DNA of 64,000 bases from Bacillota bacterium (GTDB taxonomy: Bacteria > Bacillota > Clostridia > Lachnospirales > Lachnospiraceae): assembly GCA_023418475.1 (NCBI GenBank), contig JAEZZO010000072.1, positions 1 through 64,000 of the forward strand, read 5' to 3'. Made by a program: the position numbers and the translations under genes. The notes beneath the pieces are model-generated. The model did no database searches, was not told the origin of the DNA, and worked only from the letters and a program-made list of their open reading frames with translations. Each line of letters opens with the position of its first letter. The stretch's first letter is position 1. Of the stretch, positions 9,422 through 19,278 are shown piece after piece.

Positions 9422-10300
9422 ATGACAAAGAAGAAAAAGGAAAATCTTGGTCTCTTGCTGTTTGTCGCCCCTGCATTTACGGTTTACTTTATCTTTAAGC
9501 TCTTACCGGCGATTACCGGCTTACTTTATTCCATGACAAACTGGAATGGGTTAAATAAGAAATATGATTTTATTGGTCTTAGTAATTTTATAGAGATTTT
9601 TCAGGATACAATTTTCTGGAAGTCCATGCTGTTTACAAGCAAGTATGTAATCGTAATGCTGGTGGTTGCTAATGTGATAGCTCTTGGACTGGCCGTTGCG
9701 ATTGAAAGCAGAAGTAAGGCGAAAGGATTTTTCCGGACTCTGTTCTATATGCCGAATATGATTAGCATGATCATCGGAGGATATATGTGGAATTTCATTT
9801 TTACCAAGGTGCTATACTATATGGCCGATAACTGGGGAATGAAATTTCTGGATAAATCCTGGGTTGGGGATCCCCGCTATGCATTTCTTGCAATCATTAT
9901 CGTCTCAGCATGGGGAATTGTCGGGTACCTGATGATTATCTATATGGCGGCGTTACAGGGAGTTCCGGCTTATCTAAAGGAAGCGGCAGGTCTTGACGGA
10001 GCATCTGCCTGGCAGAAATTCTGGAAAATAACATTTCCTCTCATTCGCCCTGCTTTAACAATATGCATTTTCTGGACGTTAAACAGCGCCTTCCAGGTAT
10101 TTGATGTTATCTTTGCCTTGACGGGAGGAGGCCCCGGAAGAGCAACCCAGTCAGTAGCCTTAAATATCTATGCGGAAGCCTTCTCGGGTAATATAAGATA
10201 TGGCTATGCCACTGCAAAGTCCATGGTATTATTCCTGATCATATTCCTGATTACTATATTGCAGCTGCGGATCATGAAACGAAAGGAGCAGGAGCTATAA
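9422..10300 (+). CDS. Sugar ABC transporter permease, MalF/UgpA type
   Basis: This 292-residue inner-membrane permease has about six hydrophobic helices and the ATPase-contacting EAA loop KEAAGLDGASAWQKFWKITF. The family forms a heterodimer with a MalG-like partner, encoded one base downstream. The ribosome binding site is AAGGAG. No ATPase gene is present in this locus, so a shared MsmK-type ATPase elsewhere is expected from how this family works in Firmicutes. Confidence 0.93.
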   Translation: MTKKKKENLGLLLFVAPAFTVYFIFKLLPAITGLLYSMTNWNGLNKKYDFIGLSNFIEIFQDTIFWKSMLFTSKYVIVMLVVANVIALGLAVAIESRSKAKGFFRTLFYMPNMISMIIGGYMWNFIFTKVLYYMADNWGMKFLDKSWVGDPRYAFLAIIIVSAWGIVGYLMIIYMAALQGVPAYLKEAAGLDGASAWQKFWKITFPLIRPALTICIFWTLNSAFQVFDVIFALTGGGPGRATQSVALNIYAEAFSGNIRYGYATAKSMVLFLIIFLITILQLRIMKRKEQEL

Positions 10301-10301
10301 G

Positions 10302-11132
10302 ATGAAAAAGAAGCAGTTAATCAATAACCTGTTGGTTTATACCGGATTGGCAGTCTTAATGTTATTCTGGCTTTTCCCTTTGTTTATGGCACTTATGAAT
10401 TCCTTTAAGTCAAACCGTGAGCTGCTGACCAATGTGATGGCTCTTCCGGTAAGCTTAACCTTAGAAAATTATATACGTACCACACAAAAGATGCATTATA
10501 TAAGAAGCTTTTTCAATACGGTCTTCCTATCATTTCTGGGTGTTACCATGATGATCTTCTTCTCGGCACTGGCAGGCTGGCGGCTTAGCAGGACAAAAAC
10601 AAGACTTTCTGCCTTTATTTTTTCTTTATTTGTTTTTTCTATGCTAATACCCTTCAGTTCGATAATGATACCGCTATATAAAATAATACTGGCGCTGCAT
10701 ATTAAAAATTCCCTGATCGGGCTCTCCTTTGTTTATTCAGGACTTGGAGTCAGTATGGCGATTTTCCTGTATCATGGATTTGTGAAGGGAATTCCACTGG
10801 AGCTGGAAGAGGCTGCTGCAATCGATGGCTGTGGCAGGATGAGAATGTTTTTCTCCATCATTCTTCCTATGTTAAAGCCTATCACAGCGACAATCTGTAT
10901 TACGAATGTGCTTTGGATCTGGAATGATTTCCTGCTTCCTCTGATCACGATATCGAATAATAAAAAGTACAGTCTGCTTTTATCTACGAACACACTATTT
11001 GGTCAGTATAGCAGTGACTGGTCAGCAATTTTAAGTGCGCTGATCCTTTCGGCTATTCCGGTTATCATCTTCTATGCTATTTTTCAGAAGCAAATTCTGA
11101 AGGGCATTACGGAGGGAGCGGTAAAGGGGTGA
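10302..11132 (+). CDS. Sugar ABC transporter permease, MalG/UgpE type
   Basis: The 276-residue second permease has six predicted membrane helices and the EAA loop EEAAAIDGCGRMRMFFSIIL. It starts one base after the preceding stop, with AAAGGAGC inside that gene as ribosome binding site, so the two are co-translated. Together they form the membrane channel for the binding protein at 8017. Confidence 0.93.
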   Translation: MKKKQLINNLLVYTGLAVLMLFWLFPLFMALMNSFKSNRELLTNVMALPVSLTLENYIRTTQKMHYIRSFFNTVFLSFLGVTMMIFFSALAGWRLSRTKTRLSAFIFSLFVFSMLIPFSSIMIPLYKIILALHIKNSLIGLSFVYSGLGVSMAIFLYHGFVKGIPLELEEAAAIDGCGRMRMFFSIILPMLKPITATICITNVLWIWNDFLLPLITISNNKKYSLLLSTNTLFGQYSSDWSAILSALILSAIPVIIFYAIFQKQILKGITEGAVKG

Positions 11133-11315
11133 CGAAAGATGCAATTCATACCTCGTTAAATTTCACGCTGATGTATCCGATAGGAGCTTTTGCATAGGAA
11201 CAGGCCTTGTGAAGATGCAAACTCCCATTTGACAAAGGGAGGCATTGTTTTATACTTAGATATAAGATATTAGAAAGGGAAGAACATTAGGAGCAGACAG
11301 AAGGGAGAGCGTCGG

Positions 11316-12875
11316 GTGAATTATTTAAAAGCCAACAAAGATACAATCTATGATGGAGATAAGCCCGTTATATTAAGAGGTTTTGGGCTTGGCGGATGGT
11401 TCCTGCCGGAAGGTTATATGTGGAAGATTGATACACAATATGATCGTCCCCGCAGATTAGAGAAAATGATTGAAGATTTATGCGGGAAGGAGTATGCAAT
11501 TAACTTCTGGCAGCAGTACCTGGATACCTATATTACTAAAAAGGATATTGAGTTTATCGCAAAGGAGGGCTTTAACTCTGTACGTCTGCCGCTGAACGCA
11601 AGACATCTCTATCAGAAGCAGGGGCAGCAGTTTATTCTGAATACAAGCATGTTTCATAGGATTGACACGCTGATCGACTGGTGCAGATTATATGGAATTT
11701 ATGTAATTATTGATATGCATGGAGCTCCCGGAGGTCAGACCGGGCAAAATATCGATGACTGTGAAGTGGATCAGCCATATTTATTTATGCAGGAGCAATA
11801 TGCGGAGGAGTTAAGCTTCTTATGGAAGGAAATAGCAGCAAGGTACCGGAAGGAGCCCATCGTTGCCGGCTATGACTTGCTCAATGAACCGGTACCGGAA
11901 TTTTTTAGTCAATATAATGATAAGGTTCTGCCGCTATATCGAAGATTGATCAGAGATATTCGAGAGATAGATCCGGAGCATATGATTATATTGGAGGGCG
12001 TACACTGGGCAACGGATTTTTCGATTTTTGATTCCTTTACACCGGAGGAAGCAGCAGACAATATACTTTTGCAATTTCATAAGTATTGGAATAATCCGGA
12101 CGCGGAGAGCCTTGCAGCCCCCACCAGGACGGCAAAACGGCTAAATATACCACTTTTTATGGGAGAAGGAGGAGAAAATAACTGTGACTGGTACACAACC
12201 GCTTTTCCTATGTACGAACAGTTGGGAATTAGCTGGTCCTTCTGGAGCTATAAGAAGATGAGTTGTAAGAATTCACCGCTTACTTTTGACATGCCGGAAG
12301 GATGGGATAATTTAATCAGCTGGATGAAGGGAGATCAATTGCTGGGTGGGGAGCGGGCAAGATCTATTTTTAATGATTTTCTTTCTTGTATTAAGAATGC
12401 AAGAATTAATCCGGATGTTTTAAAGGCGCTGAAGAGAGAGGTACCGGTTAGAATTCCCTGTGAAGCTTACAATGATTTTCATATTATATCAGAGAGAATA
12501 GAGGGCGCAAAGCTCCGGAAAAATGATCCGGTCAGTATCATTTTTGAAAATGGTAGAATTGGCGAAGTGGATTATAAACGATATGGGGGAGAAGAACAGC
12601 CTCCGGAAGAAAACCTTCAGGTGAGACTGCAAACGCAGGATAAGGTAGGTTATCTTTTTTGTTGTCAAAAAGAAGAATTTTATCTGGTAATCCACATGGA
12701 GGGAGAAGGGGAGCTGCATGTACGCACCGGTCTGGAGGAGAAAAATCTCAACGTGAGCGGGAAAGGAGAATATGCAGTTACCTTGAAATGCAATGTACTC
12801 GAAAAGCAGCATTTATGGTTGTGCTGTGAAAGGGGAGAAATAAAATTGGATTATCTTCTATTGTCTGAGCTATAA
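11316..12875 (+). CDS. Glycoside hydrolase family 5 enzyme, cytoplasmic
   Basis: This 519-residue enzyme has a GH5 (cellulase superfamily) barrel over about residues 10-370. The catalytic acid is E191 in LLNEPVPE and the nucleophile is E284 in FMGEGGE. VRLPLN (about 89-94) and IIDMHGAPGG (about 131-140) are also typical. A C-terminal beta-rich region (about 375-519) is of unknown role. There is no signal peptide, so it should act on short oligosaccharides imported by the adjacent transporter; overall it resembles the exo-beta-glucanase branch of GH5. The start is GTG 11316, preceded by AAGGGAGAG. The 183 bases before it hold no other gene. Confidence 0.85.
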   Translation: MNYLKANKDTIYDGDKPVILRGFGLGGWFLPEGYMWKIDTQYDRPRRLEKMIEDLCGKEYAINFWQQYLDTYITKKDIEFIAKEGFNSVRLPLNARHLYQKQGQQFILNTSMFHRIDTLIDWCRLYGIYVIIDMHGAPGGQTGQNIDDCEVDQPYLFMQEQYAEELSFLWKEIAARYRKEPIVAGYDLLNEPVPEFFSQYNDKVLPLYRRLIRDIREIDPEHMIILEGVHWATDFSIFDSFTPEEAADNILLQFHKYWNNPDAESLAAPTRTAKRLNIPLFMGEGGENNCDWYTTAFPMYEQLGISWSFWSYKKMSCKNSPLTFDMPEGWDNLISWMKGDQLLGGERARSIFNDFLSCIKNARINPDVLKALKREVPVRIPCEAYNDFHIISERIEGAKLRKNDPVSIIFENGRIGEVDYKRYGGEEQPPEENLQVRLQTQDKVGYLFCCQKEEFYLVIHMEGEGELHVRTGLEEKNLNVSGKGEYAVTLKCNVLEKQHLWLCCERGEIKLDYLLLSEL

Positions 12876-13034
12876 ACTCAAATATTAATTTCATAAGAGG
12901 TTCTTCCAATGAAAATAAAACCCTCCGGGGATGACAGCTTCGCGTGCAGAACAAGTTGTGCATTTTATGGTTTATGATTGCAAAAATGTGCAAAGAGCAC
13001 TTTTGTTCAAGATAAGTTAAAAATTCATTTTGTG

Positions 13035-13084
13035 AATACCCGACATTCGTTTTAATTAAGAACGGATGCAGGGTATTTTTATAT
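13035..13084 (+). terminator. Terminator after the GH5 operon
   Basis: AATACCC and GGGTATT form the base of a hairpin whose upper stem pairs CATTCGTT with AACGGATG, followed by a run of Ts. It lies between the GH5 stop (12875) and the next gene (13285); the intervening DNA holds no recognisable gene. Confidence 0.75.
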
Positions 13085-13155
13085 AGATAGTTAGAAGCGT
13101 TAATTTATGGATAGCTTTAGAGCATCATTAGTATACATAATCGAACAGAGTATAC

Positions 13156-13192
13156 TGGTTAACCATTGGTTAAAACAATTAACTAAAATTAA
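13156..13192. promoter_or_regulatory. GGTTAA palindrome and repeats before the XRE gene
   Basis: The 10-bp palindrome TGGTTAACCA at 13156-13165 is followed by TTGGTTAA and two further TTAAC half-sites down to about 13192. Such clustered half-sites upstream of an XRE regulator gene suggest an autoregulatory operator. The assignment to the adjacent regulator is inference. Confidence 0.4.
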
Positions 13193-13284
13193 CTATAAAT
13201 CCATTGTAAACCGCTAAATCCAGCGCTAGAATAAAGCTATAATTCTGATGAAACGAGGGAGTTTAATAACAGAAGGAGGAGAAT

Positions 13285-14388
13285 ATGGACTCAATACAAA
13301 TCGGGAAAATTATTTTAGCAAACCGTAAGGAAAAGGGAATTACACAGGAAGAACTTGCCAATCATCTTGGTATTTCAAAACCGGCAGTTTCTAAATGGGA
13401 ATCGGGTCAAAGTTTTCCGGATATTATGCTGCTGCCTCTGTTAGCAGCATATTTTAATATTTCCGTCGATCAGCTGATTGGATATGAGCCGCAGATGACA
13501 AAAGAGGATATTCGTAAGCTATATCACAGATTGGCGGATGATTTTGCAAAGTTGGAATTTGATGCAGTATACGCGGAGTGTGAAGAATACATCAAAAAAT
13601 ATTATTCCTGCTGGTATCTGCAGTTTCAAATGGGAATCCTATACCTCAACCACTGTAATCTGACAGGAATACCGGAACGGGTAAATAAAATAATTGAACG
13701 TGCACTTGGTATATTTGAACGTGTTGGTAAATCCTGTGAAGATATTAATCTGGCAAAGCAGGCAATACAGCTGCAAGCACTATGTTACTTAAGCTTACAA
13801 CAGCCTGCACTGGCAATTGATATCCTACAAAATCTTTGCGAGCCGCAGCAGCAGGCAGAGACTTTACTGATTAGAGCTTACCAGATGAAAGGTGACAAAG
13901 ACAAAGCAATGGATTACCTGCAGGGAATTACTTTTATCACTATAAATAACCTTCTATCAGTATTTCCTGATTTTTTTTCACTTTATGCGGATCAACCGAA
14001 GAAAATGGATCACTATTATGATATTTTTACAAAATTATGCAGCATATTTGAAATTGAAAAATTACAGCCTGCAGCGCTTTTCTCGGTCTACCTGTCCGCT
14101 GCGATGGTCTACTTATCACAGAGCAGAAAGAAGGAAGCAATTGATGTATTGGAGAGATATGTTAATCTGGCAAAACAGCCGCACCAGGAAATATTTCATA
14201 TTCATGGTAGCAAATTATTTGACCGCCTGGAAAATTATCTGGCTGCCGTAGACATTGAAGTTACTGCTCCAAGAAATACCGAGGTAATCTGGAGAGATGT
14301 CAGAAATGCAATTATAAATAATCCTGTATTAGCACCTTTAGAGGCGGAGCCTCGCTTTCAGCTGCTTAAAAGAAGAATGGAGGTTTGA
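13285..14388 (+). CDS. XRE-family transcriptional regulator with helical C-terminal region
   Basis: The 367-residue product starts with a Cro/CI helix-turn-helix (about residues 6-60, recognition region GISKPAVSKWESG). An all-helical region of about 300 residues follows that looks like TPR-type repeats. The layout matches Firmicute regulators that sit beside ABC exporters and respond to a peptide or small ligand. AGGAGG lies six bases before the ATG. The next three genes (PLDc_N protein, ATPase, permease) follow on the same strand with tight spacing, so it probably controls them. Confidence 0.85.
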   Translation: MDSIQIGKIILANRKEKGITQEELANHLGISKPAVSKWESGQSFPDIMLLPLLAAYFNISVDQLIGYEPQMTKEDIRKLYHRLADDFAKLEFDAVYAECEEYIKKYYSCWYLQFQMGILYLNHCNLTGIPERVNKIIERALGIFERVGKSCEDINLAKQAIQLQALCYLSLQQPALAIDILQNLCEPQQQAETLLIRAYQMKGDKDKAMDYLQGITFITINNLLSVFPDFFSLYADQPKKMDHYYDIFTKLCSIFEIEKLQPAALFSVYLSAAMVYLSQSRKKEAIDVLERYVNLAKQPHQEIFHIHGSKLFDRLENYLAAVDIEVTAPRNTEVIWRDVRNAIINNPVLAPLEAEPRFQLLKRRMEV

Positions 14389-14435
14389 TAGTAAATTGAA
14401 GATTGTGACACCTAAATAAGGAAAGGAGATCAGTT

Positions 14436-14639
14436 ATGCCGGATAATATTATGATGTATCTGCCATTTTTAATACCAATCGCATTGGTGGAACTGGGTTT
14501 GATGATCACTGCACTGGTACATGTATTTGCTCATAGGCATTACCGTTTTGGAAATCGGGTATTGTGGGTAATTATAGTAGTATTTCTTCAAATGCTGGGA
14601 CCTATTTTATACTTTACAATTGGCAGGGGAGAAGAGTAA
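14436..14639 (+). CDS. Small PLDc_N-type membrane protein
   Basis: This 67-residue protein has two membrane helices (about 8-30 and 42-60) and ends with a GPILYFTIGRGEE-type motif typical of PLDc_N domain proteins. These small proteins are common beside ABC-2 transporter genes in Firmicutes and may act as accessory subunits or in bacteriocin immunity; the role here is unknown. AAAGGAGA precedes the ATG. Its stop overlaps the ATPase start by one base (TAATG). Confidence 0.8.
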   Translation: MPDNIMMYLPFLIPIALVELGLMITALVHVFAHRHYRFGNRVLWVIIVVFLQMLGPILYFTIGRGEE

Positions 14640-15556
14640 TGGATATTCTGAAATTAGACAAAGTATCTAAGAGATTTGGTGATACCGAGGTAATAAAGAA
14701 TTTAAGCTTTACGGTATCTGAGCACACGGTATTCGGATTTATCGGAAAAAACGGGGCCGGTAAAACAACTACCATGAAAATGATTTTAGGCTTTCTAAAG
14801 AGTGAGGCCGGCGAAATCCGGGTATATGGAGAAACTGTAAAATACGGTAATACTAAAACAAACCGTTATATCGGATATCTTCCGGATGTTCCGGAGTTTT
14901 ACGGGTATATGAATTCAATGGAATATTTAAAGCTGTGCGGAGAAATTACGGGTGTGAAGAAAGACGTGCTGCAGCAAAGAGCAAAAGAACTATTATCACT
15001 TGTAGGATTGGATGGAAATCAGAAAAGAATTAGAGGCTTTTCCCGTGGGATGAAGCAAAGACTGGGAATTGCGCAGGCTATGTTAAATGAACCTAAGCTA
15101 TTAATCTGCGATGAACCGACTTCAGCACTGGACCCGGTAGGAAGAAAAGAAATCCTTGATATTCTGTCTCTGGCGAAAGAAAGAACTACAATCGTCTTCT
15201 CTACACATATATTGTCTGATGTGGAGCGTATCTGTGACAGCATTGGCATACTGGATCAGGGAAAGCTTATTTTGCAGGGAGGAGTGGATGAAATCCGTAA
15301 CAAATATCGTACGGACAAAGTGAGGATAGAATTAGGAAATGCAGCTGAGATCGGGAAACTGGAGAAAGGACTTTTAATGCTTCCCTTTGTAAAAAACACC
15401 TGTATAACTGGGCATACGCTCGAGACAGAGCTTACAAATGTACAGGAGCACGGCTCACACATCCTGGCTTTTCTGGTAAAGGAAGGTATTCCGGTGGTTC
15501 GCTATGAGATTCTGGAACCTACGCTTGAAAATGTATTTTTAGAGGTGATAGGATGA
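14639..15556 (+). CDS. ABC transporter ATP-binding protein (ABC-2 type exporter)
   Basis: This 305-residue ATPase has Walker A GKNGAGKTT (36-44), signature SRGMKQRLG (about 135-143) and Walker B LLICDEP with the following SALDP, all intact. The C-terminal segment of about 90 residues is typical of the CcmA/BcrA-like exporter class. The start is ATG 14639, coupled to the PLDc_N stop; longer in-frame extensions would overlap that gene and lack a ribosome binding site. It works with the permease that overlaps its end by four bases. Confidence 0.92.
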   Translation: MDILKLDKVSKRFGDTEVIKNLSFTVSEHTVFGFIGKNGAGKTTTMKMILGFLKSEAGEIRVYGETVKYGNTKTNRYIGYLPDVPEFYGYMNSMEYLKLCGEITGVKKDVLQQRAKELLSLVGLDGNQKRIRGFSRGMKQRLGIAQAMLNEPKLLICDEPTSALDPVGRKEILDILSLAKERTTIVFSTHILSDVERICDSIGILDQGKLILQGGVDEIRNKYRTDKVRIELGNAAEIGKLEKGLLMLPFVKNTCITGHTLETELTNVQEHGSHILAFLVKEGIPVVRYEILEPTLENVFLEVIG

Positions 15557-16317
15557 AGGCTTTTCTGGCTTTTACCAAAAAAGAATTTTTGGAACAGCTC
15601 CGCACTTACAAATGGCTGTTGGTTTTTTCTGTCCTACTTGTTTTTGGAATGATAAGTCCCCTTCTGGCAAAGCTTATGCCTGACCTTATAGGAAGTATGA
15701 AGCTGGAAGGAATGAAAATAGTAATACCCGAGCCAACGATAATGGATGCCTATGCGCAATATTTTAAAAATCTAACGCAGATGGGAATTTTGATGCTGCT
15801 TCTGGTTTTTGGCGGCACAATTTCGAATGAAATAATGAAGGGCACACTGGTGAATATTCTGGCAAAAGGACTTCCAAGGCACACAGTGATATTATCGAAA
15901 TATACGGCAGCAGCTGCTTTATGGACAGCCGGATATGTCCTGTCTGCAATAACCGCCTATGGTTATACCTGTTATCTATTTCCGGATGCGCCCGTGCAAA
16001 ATCTTATTGTTTCGCTGTTTTGCTTATGGCTTTTCGGCTGCTTTGTAATAGCTCTTATATTTCTTTCCAGTACATTGACTACTGGTAATTTTGGCGGATT
16101 AATTGTATCTGCGATCACACTTATTTTAATGCTGACGGTAAGCAGCCTTCCAGGTACGGCTAAATTTAATCCGGTGACGCTGGCGGAAAGGAATACAGCT
16201 TTACTGGATGGTACCCAGTCAGTGGAGGGTCTTATGATCACATTGATCTTAACAGTTTTGTTCACCCTGGGCTGCCTGTGCAGTTCTATTTTGTTATTTC
16301 AGAGAAAAAAGCTCTGA
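15553..16317 (+). CDS. ABC-2 type permease
   Basis: The 254-residue membrane protein has about six hydrophobic helices and begins with a short cytoplasmic AFTKKEFLEQLRTYKW segment characteristic of ABC-2 permeases. It overlaps the ATPase gene by four bases (ATGA), indicating translational coupling. The exported substrate is unknown; bacitracin-type resistance, lantibiotic immunity and gliding-type exporters share this architecture. Confidence 0.9.
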   Translation: MKAFLAFTKKEFLEQLRTYKWLLVFSVLLVFGMISPLLAKLMPDLIGSMKLEGMKIVIPEPTIMDAYAQYFKNLTQMGILMLLLVFGGTISNEIMKGTLVNILAKGLPRHTVILSKYTAAAALWTAGYVLSAITAYGYTCYLFPDAPVQNLIVSLFCLWLFGCFVIALIFLSSTLTTGNFGGLIVSAITLILMLTVSSLPGTAKFNPVTLAERNTALLDGTQSVEGLMITLILTVLFTLGCLCSSILLFQRKKL

Positions 16318-16362
16318 ACTAACCATTGTAGCATTACGATCATGAAGTATCAGTGTTTTTTC

Positions 16363-16392
16363 TTGAATAGTATCCGGAAATAATGATATAAT
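16363..16392 (+). promoter_or_regulatory. Sigma-A promoter upstream of ppa
   Basis: TTGAAT (16363-16368) and TATAAT (16387-16392) are separated by 18 bases, leaving about 140 bases of leader before the pyrophosphatase ATG. Confidence 0.6.
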
Positions 16393-16540
16393 CAAAAGGT
16401 ATTATAACAAGATAAGGTTAGATCTCTATGATGGTACAGTATTGTGCAAGCGTATAGAGAAGATGCTTACTGGGTTACAAGCATAGAAAACGTGTTTTGG
16501 CAGAGCAATTACAAAAGGCAGCGAAGAAATGAGGTAGAAT

Positions 16541-17083
16541 ATGGGAAATATATGGCATGATATTAGTCCGGAAAGAATAACGCCCCGTGATTTTGTAGCC
16601 GTTGTTGAAATTTCACAGGGAAGTAAGAAAAAATATGAACTTGATAAGGAAACAGGATACATTATTCTTGATCGAATTCTGTATACCTCAACCCATTATC
16701 CGGCTAACTATGGATTTATCCCCAGAACTTACGGTGATGATAAAGATCCGCTGGATGTATTGGTTTTATGCTCAGAATCAATTGAACCATTAACACTGGT
16801 AAGATGTTATCCGATCGGCGTTATGAAAATGATAGACAATGGCATGGGTGATGAAAAAATCATAGCAATCCCGTTTAATGACCCTACCTATAATATTTAT
16901 AACAACATCAGCGAGCTGCCGCCGCATATTTTTAATGAAATGAGACATTTTTTTAGCGTATATAAAGAACTGGAGCGTAAGCAGACAGCAGTAAATGAAT
17001 TTGGCGGACCGGAAGAAGCAATTATAATTATTGAACAGTGTATCAAAAATTATAAGAAATTAATCTCAGAGCAAAACAAATAG
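16541..17083 (+). CDS. ppa: Inorganic pyrophosphatase, family I
   Basis: This 180-residue soluble enzyme hydrolyses pyrophosphate to two phosphates and so pulls biosynthetic reactions forward. The metal-binding signature D-x-D-P-x-D is present as [10 protein letters not shown] (D67, D69, D72). [14 protein letters not shown] (about 48-61) is the other conserved substrate-binding stretch. Length matches bacterial family I enzymes. GAGG sits before the ATG. It is monocistronic, with its own promoter and terminator. Confidence 0.92.
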   Translation: MGNIWHDISPERITPRDFVAVVEISQGSKKKYELDKETGYIILDRILYTSTHYPANYGFIPRTYGDDKDPLDVLVLCSESIEPLTLVRCYPIGVMKMIDNGMGDEKIIAIPFNDPTYNIYNNISELPPHIFNEMRHFFSVYKELERKQTAVNEFGGPEEAIIIIEQCIKNYKKLISEQNK

Positions 17084-17147
17084 CCAAGATTAAGATAGAC
17101 GTCAAGGGACGAATCATACATTTCATACACTTATTCTATTAAAAATG

Positions 17148-17190
17148 AAAGGCTTTGTAATCACCTCAAGTGAGTATAAAGCTTTTTATT
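17148..17190 (+). terminator. Terminator after ppa
   Basis: A stem pairing AAAGGCTTTGTAATCAC with GTGAGTATAAAGCTTTT around a short loop ends in a T-rich stretch. The rest of 17191-17540 is AT-rich leader of the PilZ gene in which I see no clear gene. Confidence 0.75.
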
Positions 17191-17540
17191 GTATCAATCT
17201 TTTGGTATGCTTTGATATTTTCGATTGTCATAAGCCTGATCCAGGTTATGTTGATTAATATGAGTGTATATAAATCGGGCAAATCATTTTCAGGCTTTTG
17301 ACATTCGAATCTTGATATAGAATATATAAAAGCTAAATTTTATGACATAAAAATGGTACAATATATAACAAATACAAAAAAATGACATGAATAACAAGGT
17401 ATACGGTTGTTTACCGCTGGATCTTATGATATACTGTTCAATGGTTAATAAGAAAAACGGTCAATAAGAAATATTGCCTATGTTACAAGCGATTACCTCT
17501 ATGAATATTCATAAACTATTATGTCCAGGAGTTATAAAGC

Positions 17541-18167
17541 ATGAAACTTTATGAGATACCGGTTAATACACTTGTTGAATTACAATTCAGTTATTTACAT
17601 GAAAAACACATGGTAAGTTCCGGTTTACTTTACAAATATGCAGATACAGTCTACGTTTCAGCAGTTAAGAGCGCAGGAGTTACAATTGAGGCAAAAAAAT
17701 TAAAAGAATTTTCACTGATATATAAATCGGATGCAGCTGTTTATTCTTTTCATGATTTAAGTCCCCGATTGGTTTCTTATTGTGGGCAGAAATTGTATGC
17801 AATTCAAACGGAACAGGAAGCGAGCTTAGATCATAGAAGCGACTTTCGATTATTTATCGGTTCACCTGTCACTGCAAAGATAACATCGAATGGTAAAACA
17901 AGACAGATTGACTGCGTATTAAAAGATATCAGTATGACCGGTATGGGAATTGTCAGTAATATAAAGATAGAGGAATATGCGAAAATTGAGATATCTTTTC
18001 AGATTAATAACGAAACACAGGAAACATTAGTTGCGAGTATTGTCTACGCAAGAGAATTCCGAAGCGGCAGTGCTTATCTGTATGGTTGTGAGCTTGATGT
18101 CCCTAATGATAAGATTGGAAGCTATGTTGCCAGACAAAGAGCCAAGATAGAGCGAGAAGAGGAGTAA
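17541..18167 (+). CDS. YcgR-like PilZ-domain c-di-GMP effector
   Basis: The 208-residue protein has a YcgR-type N-terminal beta domain (about 1-95) and a C-terminal PilZ domain (about 98-200). Both c-di-GMP binding motifs are visible: R-x3-R as RSDFR and D-x-S-x-x-G as DISMTG. Proteins of this layout slow the flagellar motor or otherwise tie surface behaviour to c-di-GMP. The CAGGAG ribosome binding site is eight bases upstream. It stands alone between terminators, so the target pathway is inferred only from the family. Confidence 0.87.
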   Translation: MKLYEIPVNTLVELQFSYLHEKHMVSSGLLYKYADTVYVSAVKSAGVTIEAKKLKEFSLIYKSDAAVYSFHDLSPRLVSYCGQKLYAIQTEQEASLDHRSDFRLFIGSPVTAKITSNGKTRQIDCVLKDISMTGMGIVSNIKIEEYAKIEISFQINNETQETLVASIVYAREFRSGSAYLYGCELDVPNDKIGSYVARQRAKIEREEE

Positions 18168-18221
18168 TTCTTGCGGAAAAAGAAAATGATTAAGCGTTTT
18201 AGATAAATATATCAGTTCGTG

Positions 18222-18256
18222 ATAGCCCGTATCTGATTTCGGATATAGGCTATTTT
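18222..18256 (+). terminator. Terminator after the PilZ gene
   Basis: ATAGCC pairs with GGCTAT around an upper stem GTATC / GGATA, followed by TTTTTA. Confidence 0.75.
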
Positions 18257-18395
18257 TAGAATGTTTTTTGCTTATTTCTGATTAATATTATGAAGGATCT
18301 TAACAAATGCAAAAACATACAATTAGATATTGCAAAAAATTTAACAAACAGATACAATTATTTATAGTTTGGAAATTGCTGAAGGAGGCAGTCCT

Positions 18396-18917
18396 GTGGA
18401 GGAAATTATTATTGAGAAAGTAAACTATAAAGCGTTTATGATTGCTTTTGGCAATTTATTCTTTCTGATGGCAGCAGTTGCGGTAACAGCATCCGGATTT
18501 ATTACAGATAAAAAAGGCTACCGCTTGATTGGTATTCTGGTATCAATTATTCTCTTGATTACTTTTATTATTGCGTTAACCAATGCCAGGCAGGTTAAGA
18601 GCCTTCTAACCATTACCAGAGACGGAGTTATTGATAATTCCTCAATCAGTGGTGTGGGATATATCTCCTTTGATGAAATTAAGGATTTTAAAATCATAAC
18701 CGTTAATTATAAAAAGTCCATAGCGGTGATTCCTAAGAATGTAGATCATTTTCTGTCCAAATTAAACGTTGTAAAGCGTGGACTTGCGAAAAGAAATATG
18801 AATACCAATCTGCCACCTGTTATGATCCCGGTTGATTTGGCGAAAGATATGGAACCCGAGGATATCCTTTCTTTATTAAGAAAGAGGTTATCTGATTACA
18901 GCAGTTTATATGAATAA
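18396..18917 (+). CDS. STM3941-like membrane protein of unknown function
   Basis: This 173-residue protein has two N-terminal membrane helices (about 13-34 and 42-63) and then a cytoplasmic domain of about 105 residues. The pattern ITRDGVIDNSS...ISFDEI resembles the STM3941 family, whose function is unknown. The start is GTG 18396 because GGAGG at 18384-18388 is correctly spaced; an upstream in-frame TTG at 18369 has no such site. No operon partner is visible. Confidence 0.72.
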   Translation: MEEIIIEKVNYKAFMIAFGNLFFLMAAVAVTASGFITDKKGYRLIGILVSIILLITFIIALTNARQVKSLLTITRDGVIDNSSISGVGYISFDEIKDFKIITVNYKKSIAVIPKNVDHFLSKLNVVKRGLAKRNMNTNLPPVMIPVDLAKDMEPEDILSLLRKRLSDYSSLYE

Positions 18918-19133
18918 GAATGATATTTCATAGATGTATTAACATTTTGTATGGATAAGAATGATATATTATAGATGCAGTAAAGGTTTGGCTTTTACAA
19001 TTCAGATCCGCGAGTTTAAATACTGTCAGATCAAGATCTTAATTGGAATAGCAGTATACATTTGTAAAAAAAATCAGTTTATCGGGGATATTTTGTAGGA
19101 TGTAACGAAAATCGCAAATATAAAAAAAATAGG

Positions 19134-19162
19134 TTGTATTGTGGACATTTCTATGCTATATT
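19134..19162 (+). promoter_or_regulatory. Promoter of the rpsF-ssb-rpsR operon
   Basis: TTGTAT (19134-19139) and TATATT (19157-19162) are spaced by 17 bases, giving a leader of about 110 bases before rpsF. Such leaders often bind the S6:S18 complex for feedback control, but I could not confirm the structure here. The rest of 18918-19133 shows no gene. Confidence 0.55.
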
Positions 19163-19278
19163 AAGTAATTGTGATATGTTATACTAAATTTCCTTGCTCT
19201 TTAAATGTAATTTAGATTCTTCGTCAATCGGATTGCATTAAAAAAGGGCCAGAGACCAGAAGGAGGTGCAAGACAACT

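Noticed and set aside
13985..14251. 88-codon alternative frame inside the XRE regulator gene
   Set aside because: It is a shadow of the 367-residue gene, whose frame has the helix-turn-helix and ribosome binding site.
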